Of a DNA stretch of 64,000 nucleotides, positions 37,120 to 56,718 are shown piece by piece (within the stretch, counting starts at the first letter, position 1; each line of letters opens with the position of its first letter). The stretch is taken from contig NC_003071.7 of the NCBI RefSeq assembly GCF_000001735.4, forward strand, positions 10,161,151-10,225,150. Direction: 5' to 3'. The position numbers were made by a program, and so were the translations under genes. This stretch comes from Arabidopsis thaliana (Eukaryota > Streptophyta > Magnoliopsida > Brassicales > Brassicaceae). The notes beneath the pieces were generated by a model. It saw nothing but the letters and a program-made list of their open reading frames with translations. It searched no databases and was not told the origin of the DNA.

Positions 37120-37374
37120 GAGCACGTCCAACGTGGGTCTCTTTATACAGGCTCATTCACTTAAAAATAACAAAAATATTTAAAAAGTAAAAGAGGGATG
37201 AAAGAGAGTCTCTGAAAGTCCTCATTTAAGGGACGTTCCCACAAACATATTTGCACGTGTAATCTTATCAATGGTCAATTTATATTAAAAAACTAAAATA
37301 TAATTAAAATAATAAAATATTATTACTTTTTACTTTTTTAGGGATTTTGATAGTCCCAACCATGGTACATGCTC
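37120..37374. mobile_element. Small inverted-repeat element (MITE), 255 bp, TAA-flanked
   Basis: It starts GAGCACGTCCAACGTGGGTC and ends TCCCAACCATGGTACATGCTC. The reverse complement of the end (GAGCATGTACCATGGTTGGG) is an imperfect inverted repeat of the start. TAA lies on both sides (37117-37119 and 37375-37377), as expected for PIF/Harbinger-type MITEs. Non-coding. It shares its right TAA with the element at 37378. Confidence 0.7.
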
Positions 37375-37377
37375 TAA

Positions 37378-37611
37378 GAGCATCCTTATCAATGAGTTCT
37401 TAAGAACATGAAATTTTTTCTTAAAATATTATATAAAACAAAATAAGAATTAAAGATATAAGAAAGGGTTCTTAAGAGAGGAAAATGGTTTTTAGATAAG
37501 AGATATTTGGTACACTTTTTCTTCTTGTTAAGAGCCTACTAATATTTAGTTATTATTTTATATATCAAAATGTTAAGAATTTTGTCTAAGAACCCACCAA
37601 TAAGGATGGTC
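37378..37611. mobile_element. Small inverted-repeat element (MITE), 234 bp, TAA-flanked
   Basis: It starts GAGCATCCTTATCAATGAG and TTCTTAAG and ends TTCTTAGAC-type sequence with CCACCAATAAGGATGGTC. The reverse complement of the end begins GACCATCCTTATTGGTGG, so about 25 bp of inverted repeat is visible. Flanked by TAA at 37375-37377 and 37612-37614. Non-coding. A different family from the neighbour, judging by the termini. Confidence 0.75.
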
Positions 37612-38547
37612 TAACGATTTTTTTCTTCAAACAATTGATTTAAAACAGTGTATTAAAACCCAATCCAGGATCACTACGAGTCTACAAGTCAATTGAATAA
37701 TAGATTTTCAATTAAATAAAAAATAATCCATATTAGTTATTTTTTTTGAGCGACATAATGAAATATTTATTAAAAAATTACAACAAACATAATTTATACA
37801 ATATATTATATAAATTTAAAGAAAATTTTAAATTTCAATTCATATTTTAAACACGAATAGTTTAACCAATAATATTATATCATATATTTTGATATTGAAT
37901 CCGAACTTGATTAGTAGGATTATGAGGCTTATCGTATCAGCTGTGATTTGCGGTCGGATCTGAATACATTGATTTAAAAAGGTGGGACCGTAATTTTTAT
38001 AGTCAGTTTATTTTTATTTATCTTATGTGAATTTTGTGTGAAACTGTATTTTAATTTATGCTGATATTTGTTTTTCCTTTTTTGCGAAATTTAAATACAT
38101 TAGCTGTATTATTATTTTTGTTTCTAATTCTGCAACTATCCCTATGTGGCTAGCTTGCCTATAAAACTTTTGTTGATTTCTATAAAAACTTTGACTGGAA
38201 TTTATCATTAAGCCATAAAATTATTTGTGCTCTTTATGTCATTAAATTCTCATAGTCAAATCTATTGTGGTCAAATAGTAAAAACTCTAAAAATACAAGT
38301 AAATAATAAAATATAGGAAAAATCTGTCTTTTCTTTATCTATTATCTTATCAAAATATCCAATAATATTAGAGAATATAATAATCGAATTAAAACAAGAA
38401 AAAAATCCACCTAGTTAATTTGTTACTTACAAATCACAACAGATACGCAACAAAGACTCTCCAGTTGGCTTCTGTTACGATCTCTGGCCGTCTTTAAAAC
38501 ACACAAAACCTTTTCATGTAAAAACAACAACAACAACAACAACAAAA

Positions 38548-39931
38548 ATGGTTAATGAGCAAAAGAGATTTGCTTTGTTTCTTGCTACGAGCGATTCAAC
38601 GTTCGTGAAGAAAGCGTATGGAGGCTATTTCAACGTGTTTGTTTCGACTTTTGGTGAAGATGGTGAGCAATGGGATCTGTTTCGAGTGATCGACGGCGAG
38701 TTTCCTGACGATAAGGATCTGGATAAGTACGATGGTTTTGTTATTAGTGGAAGCCTTAACGATGCTTTTGGTGATGATGATTGGATCGTTAAGCTTTGTT
38801 CTCTTTGCCAAAAGCTTGACGACATGAAGAAGAAGGTTCTTGGTATCTGCTTTGGCCACCAGGTTTAATCTGATCCGTTTAGATTTATGTTTTGATTCTT
38901 ATCCGTTGGATCGTACTTGATTAGGGGTTTTCGAAAAAACCATTTGCTCAAATAATCACTTAGAAATGATCAAAACCATAGAAGATAATTTGGTTGATGT
39001 GAATCTGAGTGTGTTGAGAAATCTAGTGACTCGTAAAAGTGTGTTATAAATATTAAGGTCTTGATTGTTTGTTTGTGTTTACATTTACATTTGATTTACT
39101 AATGAATCCAAAACCTTAATCATTTTAAACAAAATATCTTTGTTAACAATAATGTTTTATGAAAAACTGCAACCATAACATGTAGCTTAGTCCGATAGTA
39201 TCATCGTTGATTTTGATGTTGGTTTCCATGTCTTAAGGTTGATATTGTCTGAGTAAATTTTAAGTTCTAGGCATTGTGGATTCTTTATTGGCTAGAATCT
39301 GAAACGGATTTCCAAAACGATCTTGAATATGAAAAAACCAATGTGCAACAGTTTGATTAGAAAGATTCTTGATGAATGATCTGTTTTCTCTCTGTTGTTG
39401 AAACCAGATACTAAGTAGAATCAAAGGAGGGAAAGTCGGAAGGGCGAGTAGAGGTTTGGATATGGGACTAAGAAGCATAACAATGGTTACAGACGCGGTG
39501 AAGCCAGGTGGTTACTTTGGAAGCCAGATTCCGAAATCACTAGCCATTATAAAATGCCATCAAGATGAAGTTCTTGAACTCCCTGAATCAGCCACATTGC
39601 TTGCTTATTCAGACAAATACAACGTTGAGATGTGTTCGTATGGAAACCACTTGCTAGGCATCCAAGGCCATCCTGAGTACAACAAAGAGATTCTTTTCGA
39701 GATCATTGATCGTGTCGTCAATTTGAAGTTGATGGAGGTTTGCTTCTTATATCTTTATTCCATCGTCTTTAGTGTTACTTGTTGGAAGCTTTCTTGATGT
39801 TTCTTTGTTTGTTTTCTCAGCAAGATTTTGCGGATAAGGCGAAGGCAACGATGGAAAACGCGGAACCAGATCGGAAGCAATGGCAGACTCTCTGCAAAAA
39901 CTTTCTCAAAGGAAGATCCGAGCAAGTTTAA
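38548..39931 (+). CDS. GGP5: Class-I glutamine amidotransferase-like gamma-glutamyl peptidase (second tandem copy)
   Basis: Three exons (38548-38862, 39408-39737, 39821-39931) give 251 residues with the same intron phases as the upstream copy. The nucleophile elbow LGICFGHQ and the His-Glu block [10 protein letters not shown] are intact, so it should be catalytically able. It differs from its neighbour in acidic and loop residues (for example [17 protein letters not shown] versus [17 protein letters not shown]). The leader contains CAA repeats right before the ATG. It converges on CNGC6, the stops being about 190 bp apart. Symbol and locus (At2g23970) from memory. As with the neighbour, glutathione-conjugate processing is a family inference. 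Confidence 0.93.
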
Positions 39932-40125
39932 ACAATGAACAAAACCTGTAGAATTGGTTTGAAAATCTTAAAAAACATTTCTATGTAATAACAAGATTAA
40001 GAACGATCACAAATAATCATTTATATTACAGTAAGTGTTTAAACAACAACAAAAAAATTTGGAGCATTCTTAGAGATTGTGTACAAGTTAAAAAGAAAAA
40101 GAATTCTTGCGTATGCGATATTGGA

Positions 40126-42861
40126 TCAGTGATCTTCAGCAGAGAAATCTGGTTCTGGAGGTTTCTGAAATTTCACCAATTCTTTAGTAGATGACAACAA
40201 CAATGTTGATTTCGCGGTCCGGTTCTTGTGAACGCTACGAAGTGCATTTGCCGCAAACTTTGAAGCCAAGAACGTTGCTCTTATGCTATAAGGACTTCCT
40301 CCTGCTATAACTGATGCTGCTGCCGCTTCTTCTTCTTCCTCTTCTTTTCTAAGTTGCTCCAATTTCTTCCTCTTTATGTACCGTCGCCATGCTGCTTGCA
40401 TGAAGCAAGCGGCCCAAGTCCTCCATTGCTGTGAATAGAATCTGAACGTGTGTTGTACTTGTCTGCTATGGAGTCTCCTGAACTGGCTTGCCACGAATTT
40501 CAGCTCATCGGCTATCAGAGCGAAAGCTTCCACTTCGGTTAAGGCCTTCACGGTTCTTGTAGAGGAAGGGAGGTTAGAACCGGATTTGGGATCAAGCGCC
40601 CATGTCAAAAGCTCGTCACCGCAGAAATCTCCTTCTTTAAGTAAACTCCGGTTGTAGAATCCGCTTCTACCGCCATCAGTGGTTACACTTTCGAGCCTAC
40701 CACGGATAATGAAGAGCATCTCGTTGACTGGATCTCCCTCACGAACCAAGTACGACTTCTCAGTGAACAGACATGGCTTAAGCCTCTCACAGATTGCATC
40801 TAACAGCCTCTCATCCATATTCTCAAACAATGGAACCTTTGCCATAGGAAAAAGAAAACGGATTTAAAAAGACTTTTACGAAGATGTTAAATCGAGTGAA
40901 TTACGAAAAGAAACTTACTCTTCGGACTAACGCGAGACAGAGATGACGTTTGATATCTCTTCTAAGATCCTTTGGGAGATTCTGAACAAGATTCTCTTCA
41001 TCAACTCCACGCGTCTCCAACCACTTGTACTGGTCATATCGTCTAACCCGTTCCCGCAGTTCTGGTGGAAGCATTCGATGATGCATCCACTGTTCTGAGT
41101 CACGTCTTTTTACTCGCATTTCTTCTAACCGAATGGTAAGCGATTGAAGATAAGTCTGTCAAGAATTTATCAAAAACATCACATCGTTTTTCATACTCAC
41201 TAGCGATAACAAGTGTATAAACACAAAAAACACTAACAAGGTCCCTTATTTACCTGCATGTTTCCAATGAGAAGTGCAAATAGTAGAAGTCCAGCAATAG
41301 CAAGTGTTATAGAGAATATAACCTCTCCAGGATATGTGCTGGTTTCAAGCCCTTGACCAAGTGTACTGCAAAAGGATTATCGAGGTTACTAATACGAAAG
41401 AGACTCATCGCATTGACAATATAACAAAATAAAATCCTTTGTATTACCTAAGATTCTGTAGTCCCCACCACAAACAGAAGAAGTACTTAGAGACAAAGTT
41501 CTTAGACGAGACGATGCCAGAGGAGAGTGCTCTTAAGTAGATTCCAAAATCAAAAGGAGGTTCTTCATCTTCGGGGACATTGACAGGGCACTTTAGTTGA
41601 AGATACGAAACTTTAATATTGTCCCAAGCAGCATAACCTTTCATATTTTGGTTACCACAAAACAAGAAGTTTCTAGTACAGTTCTGGTTATTGTGGCAAG
41701 CCTTACTCCAACAGTCGTTATTGCGTTCTAAAGCAAGCAAATACCACAAAGCCCCAACAATCTGCATACACATGAACTTATGAGAACATAAAAACGGATA
41801 CAGTATGGTACAAGAAAATTGGATGCTAACATGACTTGCGAGCATGTAAAGCAACAAGTAGTACGCTGCACCCGCCCACGCAGTTTCAGCGAATACCCCG
41901 GCAGTTCTCTTCAGTTCTGAACTTAAAGGATACATTCGAAGAAACCGCGGAATATACTGAACTAAAACGATATATCTAAGTGCTTGTTTTGTCGCCAGTA
42001 CATTCGCACCCCTCGAAGTATAGAGGAATCTCCAAACTATAATCTGAATAAAATAGACAAAAATGAATATCAACCAACAAAATCTTGAAATGTAGAGATG
42101 TTTGATGTCACATTCTGTTGTTATACCTGTGGAACCGGAAGAACAGAAAGTAAATCAATGATGAAATACTGTTGCAGATACCGCTTAGCTATCTGCGCCG
42201 GGTCTATAACAAGCTCTCCGCGGCCAAAAACCCGTGACGAGGGAGCAACATAAGCTGTTCTAAACCGTAGAGCCATATGAAAGAGATAAAACGAATCTAT
42301 AACTGTCCTTATTGTAGTTACTATAATAGCCAGTTTCCGATCTATACCAACACATTTCGCTTTATCATTAATGAAAGGAAGATACAAGAAGAGAGGATCA
42401 ACGGATACTGCGAGTATACACGAAGCGACGAACAACTTGTTGCAGAGTAAAAGAAACTTGTCTTGTGGATCAAATATCTTCTTCTCTGATACTTCAAGAT
42501 CTTCTGGAAACACAGCGCGCGAAACACCGAGTCCAATCGATCGACCTATAGACCAAAGCCCCTCTGATCCTTTTCTAAACCCTTTCTTAAAAGATCCAGA
42601 TGATGCTTTGCTTCCTTGAGCAAAACGTTTAGGTCCTCCTTGTATATTCAATGTGCATTTGTTTAGACCCGTTTCGGAACTTTGCGAGTACCTTGAGTCC
42701 ATACTATCTAACCTATTTGAATTCAGGAATACTCAAAAAGCTTAATACTATTCATACAATTTCATGAGATTCAAAAATTGTTATATATACCTCACAAAGT
42801 TCTCGCGTTGGCCACTGATGACTTGAGATTTGACTCCTTTTGGGCCACAAGTATCGAACAT
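40126..42861 (-). CDS. CNGC6: Cyclic nucleotide-gated cation channel CNGC6
   Basis: Plasma-membrane Ca2+-permeable cation channel. Seven coding exons (42861-42791, 42712-42127, 42043-41831, 41761-41448, 41365-41254, 41155-40919, 40836-40126, transcript order) give 747 residues, the CNGC6 length. The first exon adds MFDTCGPKGVKSQVISGQ, so the start is at 42861, not at the later Met. Visible parts: cytosolic N-terminus, six membrane segments (S1 near LFVASCILAVSVDPLFLY), the pore with the plant filter GLQNLSTLGQ, a C-linker, the cyclic-nucleotide-binding domain (phosphate-binding EGDFCGDELLTWALDP), and a following calmodulin-binding region with IQ-like FMQAAWRRYIKRK. A Glu-rich stretch and a hydrophilic tail end it. 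From memory it acts in heat-triggered Ca2+ influx and pollen or root-hair growth. Locus At2g23980; chromosome-4 sister CNGC9. Confidence 0.97.
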
Positions 42862-43640
42862 ACTCTTTTAACTCATGAATCCTAAAAAAACTGCTTTTGA
42901 GACAAATTATCATCAAGAAGAGAATCACTAGCGAACCCTTTTCAGCTATAATTTTAGGAGTTACCTAATTGGAACTAAGGAGGAGTTTTTCTTTTTTTGC
43001 AAATCAAAGCGATTGGGTTCTGAAATTAGGTTACTTGAGCTAATTTATCATTTCACCAGATTCATAAAAGATGATAAATTTAAAACCCAGAAACAAAAAT
43101 CGAAACTTTAGCTACACAAAACGAACCAAACTCATTTCTAAGATAGCCTAAATCGAATCCAAAGTCAAACAATTGCAAACTCTAATCAAGCTCAGCGACT
43201 GAGATCAGGAGGAACATGAAGAAGAAGAAGAACTTACAGTTACAGTCGAATCTGACGGCGAAGAAGAAACGGAAGAAGAAGAGCACAAATTGTTAAAAAA
43301 CGGGCAGAGAAGAAAGTGAAGGTGTCTTCTTCTGTCTTGTGTCCAAAAAATTGACTTTCTTCTTCTTGCTGTCCGAGTCGGGTCCCACCCGCTTCCTGTG
43401 CTGTCTCCTTTTAAATCATTACATGTAAGAAATATAGGGATATACTACAAACTATAATTTTCACTGCTTCTATATTTTACTTTGATTCAATATCTACTAC
43501 TTAAAAAAATAAATTATATGTATAATTAGGTTGTCCCACGCCATGCATGGAATTAAATAATTTGTTTACGTATCAAAATGTTATATTATGGTTCTTTGTC
43601 CACAAAAAAAATGTGATACTATGGTTGATAATAGATGCTA
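42862..43640. other. CNGC6 5' leader and promoter
   Basis: The leader contains probable non-coding exon(s): a GAAGAAG-rich block at about 43220-43280 and a site reading CTTACAGTTACAG (minus-strand donor region) are consistent with a 5'-UTR intron. AT-rich sequence to the left edge of the repeat element at 43646. No other gene seen. Confidence 0.45.
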
Positions 43641-43645
43641 TAAGA

Positions 43646-45244
43646 GAGCATCTCCAACGCAGGGTTTTAATGCAATATTTGTTGGGCTCTCTTGATAATT
43701 TGAATTACAAATAAATCAAAATTGAATTAAACTGAGAGAGGCGTTTCTCTGAAGAGAGTTTTTGAGGGAACGAGAGAGGCGACAGGTGTCGCTAATTGAT
43801 TTGTTGTGAAGTTTTAACAAAACAAAAAAAAAGTAGCGTTTCATTTTTTTGTTCGAAAGAGATAATCACTTTCTTTCTCTGTCTCTCTCTCTCGTGATAA
43901 TGAAACCGGCGGTGAACTCTTGATTTCCGATTAGTTGACGCCGTGATTGTGTGTAATTGTGTTATCTGAGGCTTCTAGACGCCGGATTCATCAAAACGAA
44001 AGACGGTGAAGACCATCGGCGGAAGAGAAACCCAATCGGAGAATAGCAAATCTGATTTGGAGAGTAATCGTTGCCGAAGTCTCCAAATTAGGTATGAATC
44101 AAGCCATTCTTGCTTGTATATCGTGATTACATGTTGTATTTGGTGGTTTAATCTTTCAATTCAACATAAGATAAAAATTCAGGTAAAACAATTGTAAAAC
44201 CAATGTTGAATATTGAATTTAAGATTGATGAATACTGGTTTTGACTCTACCTGTTTGTTTTTTCCGAACTTGGTTTTGCGGATCTGACATTTCCCGTAGT
44301 GTCTTGTTCAGGTGAACAAAAAAGGTACCCAGATGCTCTCAGGTTTACTTGGTATTGGAGTTCATGAGAATATTCTTTGGCCAGAATTCTTAGTTTTTGT
44401 TTTTTGCTTTGTATTTATTCAGTTGGCTTATAACTGTGAATAATTTAATAGAATTACGCTTATGCTCTGCAGATATATACTTTCAAGTAAAGGAAAATGA
44501 AGACATAATGCAGACTGTTGTTGCCTCGGATAATAATTATGTGGTATGTTGTCTTTTCAGGTATATTATCTTATTACATCATGAACCTTTGTAGATCATT
44601 CATTAAAAACTGGATGCATTAAGTCATTTTAAGCCTAGCTTTCTTCTGGAACGGTAGCTAAAGCTGCTTTCTTATTACTCTTGCTTTTTCTTTTTTTTTG
44701 GCTAATCTTCCAATATTCTGAATCTAAAGCGTACATAAGCATGCTTCAATAGTAGTCATGTAGGTTGGTGCCACTGCTTTATATATATATATATATATAT
44801 CCTTGTGTATATGTCTATGTGTTTCTTTAGTTTAAATGATTCTGCTGCATGGTGTAGTCTTTACAGTTGCTATTGTTGTTTTCTCTATTCATTTGAAAAG
44901 AGATAAAGATGTGATAAGTTACATAAGTAATAGTCGGTTTTGATACAATGGAGATGATCAAGGTCCAAGGACATGGAGCTGAGCATTCCATCTCGTATTG
45001 GTTTTGGAAATTGAAGAAATCGAAGATGGTGAAAGTAAAGTCGAGGATGGAAACAAGGGCGATGAGGATGAAGGAGAAGACACAAGTTATTGAAAACAAG
45101 ATCATTCATTTTTTTTTCAGAGAACTCTTTTAAGAAAACTTTAACAAAAAGTAAAACACAAAGCTCTCTTGTTAATTTTTTGGAAATTTAATCATAAAAA
45201 AATGGAGAGAGTCCTTGGAGAGGCTCTCTCCACTGGAGGTGCTC
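43646..45244. mobile_element. Putative 1.6-kb non-autonomous inverted-repeat element with unidentified interior
   Basis: The left end reads GAGCATCTCCAACGCAGGG and the right end CTCTCCACTGGAGGTGCTC, whose reverse complement is GAGCACCTCCAGTGGAGAG. The shared terminus is GAGCAYCTCCA, like the MITEs at 33560 and 37120-37611, and both ends have AGAGAG-rich subterminal DNA. I could not read a clean target duplication. The interior has short open frames with splice-like borders (e.g. TTAG-GTATG near 44090, CAG-ATATATAC near 44473) and a (AT)n run at about 44779-44800, but no recognised protein. It may be a composite or Pack-type element, or simply an unannotated transcript. I recall a hypothetical locus (At2g23985) here. 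Confidence 0.4.
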
Positions 45245-45684
45245 TGATACTCTTATTATATTTAACATTCGTTTTATTCCAATAACTCTAACCTACATGA
45301 GCTGTAATCTGTAGATATAATCCGAATTCTGAAAATGAAGAAAGCTACGTGAATCAATAAATGTACTCCGATTAATGTATTCTGCAAGAGTCAAGACAAG
45401 TGAAGGATTTCACCTTGAAATCAAAACATTCATCACCCAATTGAATAAATAATGAGACATCAATATAAAATATTTAGGTACCAAGAAGATTTGACATTGC
45501 TAGGAAACTAATTTTTTTTTATATTTGTAGAATAAATTGTTGACAGAAACAAAAGAATTGTAAATTAAATTATAAGTAATGTCAGATATGACATATTGTA
45601 AATTCAGATAATAATTATTCTGCAAAACATAGATTTTGGATGCATAACATGAAATTTAAACTTCAAGAACTTTTGTTAAAAGCC

Positions 45685-46761
45685 TTAAGCGAAAGCAAGC
45701 CCAATGACAGCAACAAGAGTCGAGGCCCAAAAGATGCCATTTCCAGCAACCAACCCAACAGCACTGCTCTTGGCCGGAGCTGGCGCCGGAGCCATCGTAG
45801 AAGTAGATGACTTTGGAGAAGGAGTGGGTGGAGCTGGGGCTGGAGCAGCCGGAGTAGTAGATGGCTTTGGAGGAAGAGTGGGCGTAACAGCGGCTGGTCC
45901 TGGCTTTGGGTGGTTAGGTGACTGAACCACGACAGTCACTTTCTCACCTTTAGCACAGTTACCACTCGGAGCTCCACTTATGAAGTAGTAAGGCCCTGAG
46001 ACGTCGAGTTTCACTGTTGTGTATCCGTCTTTGTGTTCTTCCAAAGGCTTCTGTGTGTTGCATTTTTCGTAGTTTTCTTTTGTTACTTGTAACACCGAAT
46101 CGATCTTTGAATCGTATTTAAACACTGTCACATGCAAAAACAATCCTTAGCTTACTATCTTATGCATTCGTATATATGAAAAAATAATTATATATCTTAA
46201 ATGTGTTTTAAGTTCCTTGAATATATCTAAATGATTTGGATTATTGACATATCAAATAACCAAACCCAACTCAAGACTTCTGATATTCAAACCAGAAGCC
46301 TTTGCAGACTAAAAGTGTATCCAACAATAACTAACATCCGGATCTTGACCATCATGACGAAACTATGGTAGCATCAATTTTTTTTTTAAAATGTCAACCT
46401 ATGTTAAATTTTATTAACATGCTAAAAGATTAAGACCCATTTAATCATAATGGAATTTTGTGGAAAACCATGGTAATAATGTCACTTGATAAAACTAGCT
46501 AGCATGTAGATCAAAATATTCAAAACCAATTAAAAAACGTCAAAAGTATAATTTAGAAGAAAGAATTAGATACGAACAAAGAGCGTCTCCGACTTGGAAC
46601 CGGACGGACTCAGCCCAATGGTTGAGAGAGTGGTTGGGAGATTCTGGAACCTTCCATGCGTCTAATGATCCTCCCACATTAATGATTCTAGCCTCACCAA
46701 AGTGGTAGAATGTTGTAAATAAAAGAAACACTACGGACACAATGCTAATCAAAGACACCAT
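45685..46761 (-). CDS. ENODL11: Early nodulin-like (phytocyanin-type) GPI-anchored arabinogalactan protein
   Basis: Cell-surface protein, two exons (46761-46578, 46124-45685), 207 residues. Signal peptide MVSLISIVSVVFLLFTTFYH, then a plastocyanin-like domain (residues about 25-125; WKVPES, RFQVGDALLFKYD, NYEKCNTQKP, GPYYFISGAPSGNC). The two Cys of the domain disulphide are present, but the copper-ligand residues of true cyanins (His, Cys, His, Met/Gln) are not, as in the ENODL group. Next comes a Pro/Ala/Ser/Thr-rich stretch (PAPAPP, APAPAPA; likely arabinosylated hydroxyproline) and a hydrophobic end (GIFWASTLVAVIGLAFA), a GPI signal. Related ENODLs act in reproductive and cell-wall signalling. 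From memory At2g23990. Confidence 0.93.
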
Positions 46762-48324
46762 TTTTTTCTCTACTCAAACAAAACTTGCAACCACTTGCCT
46801 AGAATTCTTTTTCTCTTTAGACGTGAAAAAGTTTGGCCGTTATGGTTTGGAGCTTAAATGGGTTTTATATAAGGTTTAATAAAGAGGTTGGGAGGATCCG
46901 AACCAGATTTGGGGTCAAATTTGGTCTTGTAGAAATGTAATGTAATCTTCCCAATTAGCCAAGTAATTGTCAGTTTCATTATCAGTTGGATTATATTCTT
47001 CTTTTTATTAAAAAAAAAATATACTCTTTTTCTTAATTCGAAAGCAAATGAAGATTATATGGTTGATCTATATATCATATCTTTGTAGTAAATTCTTGTA
47101 TTTTGGAACTAAATCAGGTTTTCAATACAAAATAATTTTTGACATGTAGAACAATTAAACTTGAAGTGTACTCAGTAAATCTAATACAATAAATTAAGGT
47201 TCTCCTCAAAGCTCATTTCACCAAAATCTGACATTTGCCACCTAGACAATTGACACGTGTCTTCTTTTCCCTACCTCTCATCTTTTTTTTTCCTTCCTTA
47301 CCTTTCTAAGAAACTAAATTTTAATATTAAAAACTAAGATATACCATGATCATTTTAAATTAGATAAAATTATTTAATTATTTATCTAATATAGAAAACC
47401 ATTTTCCAATACTTTTTCTAAGATTTATTTCTATCAGTTGAAGTAAGATATAAACACCAAATTACTAAAATATTTTTTTCCAAAAACAACTCAGTGATTT
47501 ATTTCTAATTTATACAGTTTTCCTTGTTACTACTAATAGCAAAAAAAAAATTCTTTTGTCAACTAATAGCAATTAATAGTATACAAAGTTTGGACTTCAT
47601 GTAAGAATCTTACCTAAGGATATGAAAATCTTGATTTCGAATAGTGAAACTGGATCATAGTGTACAACACAATTAAACCGGGTGGATCCAATAAAATAAT
47701 TTCGGTTCATACGGGATAAGCAAATAATTTTTAATCATATATATTCACACAATACAAAACTAAAGACACTAGATCCAAATACTATTTTAGTAAATATTAG
47801 TGAGGATGTCCCAATAGCAACAAATTATTAAAATGATAATTGCGAAAGAAAACCACTATTGTTATTTTAATATTTCACATTATTTAAAATTATCAGTTCA
47901 ATGGCCATTAAGTTCTTGTGTTTCTTAATCTACATTTATCACTGTTTTCATTGAAAGATATATATAGTTTTCCTTGATGCTAACTAATGGAGTCTATAAT
48001 TGTAATAATGATACGACACATTATTCATATCTTTGGTACATTAGAAATTACAAAAATCTAAACTGGTCAAAACACTAAGAAAAAGGTAGAGAGGTCATCA
48101 TTAAGTAATGAATATGACTCAACGAAACACACATTACATGATAGCCTCCAAAACCCCATCCATCCATCCCTATGTCTCTCCCACACATGACACAAAATAT
48201 ATATACATATACATATATTTGTATAAAAATGAGTGGTCGTAACAAGTCATTCTTCATTCTATTGGTCTAACAAAGCCCATTGACGAAAAAGAGAGACAAT
48301 ATTGAAAGAGAGAGAAAACGAGAA
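46762..48324. other. Spacer between ENODL11 and SCPL22
   Basis: Promoters of the divergent pair ENODL11 (minus) and SCPL22 (plus). Very AT-rich, with a TATA-like ATATATAC run around 48199-48220 upstream of SCPL22. No repeat or gene seen. Confidence 0.5.
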
Positions 48325-52892
<4,568 letters not shown>

Positions 52893-53476
52893 TGAATAGT
52901 GACCCAACATTTGTAGCTCCACTGGTGTACTAAGGCACCTTCAAAACGAAGTGTTCCTCAAGGTACGAATCTGAATGATGTTGGGGAGGTGATTAATGTT
53001 GGCAACTGACTGAAAAATTTATTGGCCAATGGGCTGAATCCTCTTTTTTTAAGAAACAAAATTCAAAACCCTTACAAAAAGGAGAAAACAGAGTCCTTGA
53101 TTTCTTTAGGGTTCTTTAGGACTTCTTTAGGCCAATATTTTTTTTTTTCATAATCTTTCATTTCAATCAGCAAATCCCTAAATGTGGTCTATGATGGCTT
53201 CTGACAATTAATTTTACTGTCAAAGCTACAATTGGTCTACCCGAAGCATCTAATGGTAGCTTTGACCGTAAAATTAAGAGAGAACATACGACTAACAAAG
53301 TTTTAAAAGTTATCATGCGATCAATTGTCAAAAGAGAGGGTCCACATTGTGTAAAAGAAACCGATATCTTTCTTACATGCATATATATAAAAGTAAATTT
53401 ATTAGTGGTACCAACACATCCTCCTCCATTCCAACCCATTGAAGAAAAAGCAGAGACTATAGTGAAAGACAGAGAA
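52893..53476. other. Short spacer between SCPL22 and SCPL23
   Basis: 3' UTR of SCPL22 and promoter of SCPL23. GCATATATATAAAAG at about 53379 is a probable TATA box. No gene seen. Confidence 0.55.
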
Positions 53477-56392
<2,916 letters not shown>

Positions 56393-56718
56393 TCACACAC
56401 ATAAGATAGAAGGCTCCCTCCAAAACCCGAGTTAACTCGGTGTTTTCTTTTGAAATTTTTATGTTTCAAATCAACTTGATTTCATAAGACACTAAAAGCA
56501 TTCTTGTATTCGAAGAAGATATATGTTGATACTAGAACAATTGTGTTGATACCTTGGGAATAAAATTGCAGAAAACCAAAAGTTTCAAATCTTTTATATA
56601 TAATTCCATAAGAGTAGAGTACAAAGCTCTTTGCTTCTGCCTGACTGATATACAAACAAACAAAAAAAGCCGAACCTCTCATACCTGAAAGTTGAAATGA
56701 AACAACAAAAACAGCTTC

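Larger units (their letters stand above)
36461..38547. other. Spacer between the GGP copies, with two adjoining MITEs
   Basis: AT-rich DNA with the two small inverted-repeat elements listed separately (37120-37374 and 37378-37611). The rest has no gene-like frame. A (CAA)n tract at about 38523-38543 lies in the 5' leader of the second GGP gene; such CAA repeats in leaders can enhance translation, which is not tested here. Confidence 0.6.
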
